From contig DAOOUW010000012.1 in NCBI GenBank assembly GCA_035390885.1, positions 1 to 54,755 of the forward strand: a stretch of DNA of 54,755 nucleotides, written 5' to 3'. Within the stretch, counting starts at the first letter, position 1; each line of letters starts with the position of its first letter. Shown piece after piece: positions 52,213 through 54,755 of this stretch. Source of the DNA: JAOAFT01 sp035390885. Lineage in GTDB: Bacteria; Bacteroidota; Ignavibacteria; UBA10030. Made by a program: the position numbers and the translations under genes. The notes beneath the pieces were generated by a model. It searched no databases and was not told where the DNA came from. It was given only the letters and a program-made list of their open reading frames with translations.

Positions 52213-54755
52213 TCACACACCAAACCAATAAACAACCTTCAGCATAACGATTGATTGTGGCTGTGTTTCTGATAAATCTTGAAGCAACGGTTTCATTCGG
52301 AATAGAGTTGCTTCATCGTTTTCAAAGCGATTATGATTCCAGACAAGATAGATCGTCGAGCCGCGCCGATATTCCCATCGAAGAATTGCACTTCCACGAA
52401 GCGACACCGTGGTAAAATCAGGATTCGAAATATTAAACGATGGCGCTGGTCCATTTCCATCAATATCTAAATCATACGAATCTATTGCTCCGTCGGATGA
52501 TGTGTTGGCAGAGATCGATGAGCCATTTTTTCCATACTCATCAAACTCTATCGAATGAGGCTTACGTAATGCGGAGAATTTCGTATAATCGCCTGTCGAA
52601 AATAAAGGCTGTACAAAGACTTGAAAACTAAGCGTCGGAGAAAATATCCAATCCAATCTCACCTGTGCAGAGAACTCATTGCGGAATAAATTAGCAAAAA
52701 TGTATCTCTTCCCGTACGTTAAATCTGCATAAGGATCGTCTTCCGTTGCAATCCAGTGCGGTTTTTCAAAAACTCTCGAATAGCCTGGCGTAAGAGAGAA
52801 TGAAAGACTTGGAATTGGACGGTATGTTACACCCACCGACATCGAACGACTAATTATAATATCACTTTCATATCCATAAAAAGAACCATTGCCGTACAAA
52901 TTTTTTGCGTCGTTCGTTGAATAATTGAAATTCCATTCGTTGCCAGAGTGAATGTGCAATGCTGGTCCACCGCGTGTAGCATAATTATCATAGAATGGAA
53001 AACCATAGTCATACCCAATTGATACAGAATGGAAATTCGTAAATTGATAGTACACTTGTCCCCAAATTCCCTGATATTGCGTACGTCCTCCAAAATCATT
53101 TGTCTTAAAGTAAGCCACATTACAATTTACTATTCGATAATATCTCGTCGGCTCATTCCATCGGTACCCCGTTTCAATGTGGTAGTTAATAATATCTGTA
53201 CGAGAGAAAAATCCGAGATCATGCGAATCAAAGCCAGGCGAAACCCAACCTAGAGCAGCATTAAAACTAACATTCCCCTTTTGTTTATTCAGTGTGAATC
53301 TCCCAGCAGACCCCTGAAGATAGGTAGCAGAGCTATCAACACGAGCATAGGAGCGATCAGGTCGCTGGAAATAATGAGCAGAATTTTCCTGAATTGCCAG
53401 TATGCGTTCTGGATTCCCTTGAACGCGAGAAAAAGTAGCCCACCCGCCGAGCATATATTTTTTTTCACCATCGAGCGCTGTCCAGCCATCGAATCCACCG
53501 ATAAAAGAAGATTTGTTCACATCTTTTTCAAGTGCAATGTCATCAAAAAATCGCTGAGCGTTTGTTGCAAGGATGCCAACTCCCTGCTTTCCGTCATTAA
53601 AATCACGCTGTAATCGAGCAACACTATAAAGCGCCAGCGGCTCAACTTCCATTTTCCATTGTGTGCCATTGGTATCAAATTTTCCGTACTCACGCCGAGT
53701 AACAGCTTCAATCCAGCCAATATTCCAACCGCTGCCGACTTTTCCTGTTAATTTTGCCGCGCCAATAATTTGCGCTGCCAGAGGAATGTCGGCAAAATCA
53801 TAATCAGGCAAATTTCGTTGCGGTGTGCGCCCAATCCGACGACTATAAAAAATTTCTGGATTCGACCAGTTAAATGACCAATATGAATTCACACCTCCAT
53901 ATCCAAAAGAAAAAATATTCATCCCTTCGATAAAGAAAGGTCTCTTTTCTTCAAAGTATGATTCAACATCCGATAAGTTTACAACAGCAGGATCCACCTC
54001 AACCTGACCAAAGTCTGGATTGAGAGATCCTTGAAGCGTAAGATTTGTACCAAGCCCAACCTTGAAATCAATCCCAGCATTTGGCGTGTACTTCGAGCCA
54101 TCGTGAAATGGATTCCCTTGCTGATAAGGTTGAAAATCTCCTTTTGCCGAGACGTACGGAAGCGCTTCAAAACGTAGCGGAGGCGTGATGTTTTCAATAC
54201 CTGCAAGATGAGGAAAACGTGAAACGAATCCGCTTTGATTTCGTGGCGTGTACACAAGGAATGCTTCTTCATTTTTTCGGCTGATTTGTCTCTTTGCATT
54301 GACGCCGAAGATATATTGCTCCTCCTTTTTGAATCGTAATTGCGAGAATGGAATTCGATACTCCACACTCCAACCCCAAGATTGAATTTTCGTGACAGAT
54401 TCCCAAACAGCATCCCATTTATCATCAGACCAATCGTCATTATAGAATATTCCATCCAATTGCGTACCTGCAGCAGTAACTCCAAAATAATACGCGGTGC
54501 GATGATCGTGATAAGTATCGAACGCAATCCAAAACGCATCCGCGGATACATCATTATCACGACGCGAAAGGCGGGCAACGATAGAATCGGGATGGGAATC
54601 GTACATCTTTGCAGCTACATAAATAGAAACATCATCATAGGCTATCCACAGTTCGGTACGCTCGGAGCAAGGTTCGCCCTGGTTTGGCTCTTGCTGGTAA
54701 AATTTTGTGCAGGGTTCATTGTGCCACACAGCTTCATCAAGAGTTCCATCAATAT
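52213..54755 (-). CDS. DUF5916 outer-membrane protein with CBM9-like N-terminal domain, 5' end outside window
   Basis: The frame stays open to the right edge (IDGTLDEAVWHNEP...), so the start lies beyond the window; the GTG at 54729 is internal. The N-terminal visible part is a carbohydrate-binding family 9-like domain (TELWIAYDDVSIYVAAKMYD, VSADAFWIAFDTYHDHRTAY, SWGWSVEYRIPFSQLRF). The rest is the DUF5916 region (TLQGSLNPDFGQVEVDPAVV, EKRPFFIEGMNIFSFGYGG) followed by many amphipathic beta-strands ending VVYWFGV, the form of an outer-membrane barrel. The domain pair is common in Bacteroidota; its role is not established and polymer binding is inferred from the CBM9-like part. Confidence 0.88.
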   Translation of the reverse strand, partial: IDGTLDEAVWHNEPCTKFYQQEPNQGEPCSERTELWIAYDDVSIYVAAKMYDSHPDSIVARLSRRDNDVSADAFWIAFDTYHDHRTAYYFGVTAAGTQLDGIFYNDDWSDDKWDAVWESVTKIQSWGWSVEYRIPFSQLRFKKEEQYIFGVNAKRQISRKNEEAFLVYTPRNQSGFVSRFPHLAGIENITPPLRFEALPYVSAKGDFQPYQQGNPFHDGSKYTPNAGIDFKVGLGTNLTLQGSLNPDFGQVEVDPAVVNLSDVESYFEEKRPFFIEGMNIFSFGYGGVNSYWSFNWSNPEIFYSRRIGRTPQRNLPDYDFADIPLAAQIIGAAKLTGKVGSGWNIGWIEAVTRREYGKFDTNGTQWKMEVEPLALYSVARLQRDFNDGKQGVGILATNAQRFFDDIALEKDVNKSSFIGGFDGWTALDGEKKYMLGGWATFSRVQGNPERILAIQENSAHYFQRPDRSYARVDSSATYLQGSAGRFTLNKQKGNVSFNAALGWVSPGFDSHDLGFFSRTDIINYHIETGYRWNEPTRYYRIVNCNVAYFKTNDFGGRTQYQGIWGQVYYQFTNFHSVSIGYDYGFPFYDNYATRGGPALHIHSGNEWNFNYSTNDAKNLYGNGSFYGYESDIIISRSMSVGVTYRPIPSLSFSLTPGYSRVFEKPHWIATEDDPYADLTYGKRYIFANLFRNEFSAQVRLDWIFSPTLSFQVFVQPLFSTGDYTKFSALRKPHSIEFDEYGKNGSSISANTSSDGAIDSYDLDIDGNGPAPSFNISNPDFTTVSLRGSAILRWEYRRGSTIYLVWNHNRFENDEATLFRMKPLLQDLSETQPQSIVMLKVVYWFGV

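Overview
The window looks like a draft or metagenome-assembled scaffold from an Ignavibacteria/Kryptonia-like member of the Bacteroidota-Chlorobiota supergroup. The case rests on AT-rich DNA, four cargo proteins ending in a Por/type IX secretion (T9SS) type A sorting domain built on the YQNYPNPFNP signature, a futalosine-type menaquinone gene, an NfnAB transhydrogenase and a DUF5916 outer-membrane protein. No rRNA is present, so the placement is inference. Two 100-N blocks (47447-47546 and 52112-52211) are scaffold gaps.

Layout. 1-2435 holds the end of a beta-helix T9SS cargo gene, then a frameshifted secreted SGNH-like pseudogene cut by an IS1380-family remnant that keeps both inverted ends. 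2498-7841 has a small lipoprotein gene and, on the minus strand, the translation cluster ffh-rpsP-khpA-rimM-trmD-rplS with an MqnA-type gene fused translationally to its end. 8429-16637 is a run of large T9SS cargo genes on the minus strand (one split by a homopolymer frameshift). Behind a terminator it is preceded by a LytS-type sensor kinase and a LytTR response regulator that carries an in-frame amber codon. 19811-26765 holds a 2H phosphoesterase, rsmI, a secreted carboxylesterase, a TPR lipoprotein, an OmpR-type two-component pair and a small unknown gene. 26918-33049 (plus strand) carries an acyl-CoA synthetase, tRNA-Pro(UGG), a soluble protein with eleven TPR-like repeats, and a TonB-type membrane protein that has the same repeat at its cytoplasmic end. 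33464-40008 (minus) is a complete RND efflux operon, tetR-tolC-mfp-rnd-PII-like, with a palindromic operator before tetR. 40215-42484 is nfnAB. 42676-45846 is a metalloprotease/TolB-propeller/outer-membrane-barrel fusion. 45855-48296 is nusB, a UMF1-type transporter interrupted by a gap, and a PstS-like lipoprotein. valS, a zinc-ribbon/SH3 membrane protein and the C-terminal part of a DUF5916 protein finish the window.

The most unusual material is twofold. First, there is a family of roughly 190-200 bp intergenic elements (22909-23107 and 33184-33374). Their ends match the ends of the IS1380 remnant at 2152-2435, one copy is flanked by a TTAAA duplication, and their internal hairpin shows two compensatory base-pair changes between copies. 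They look like MITEs mobilised by an IS1380 transposase and carrying a conserved RNA or DNA structure. Second, the eleven-repeat protein and its TonB-type neighbour share a repeat module, which suggests a cytoplasm-to-envelope assembly not matching any TonB system I know.
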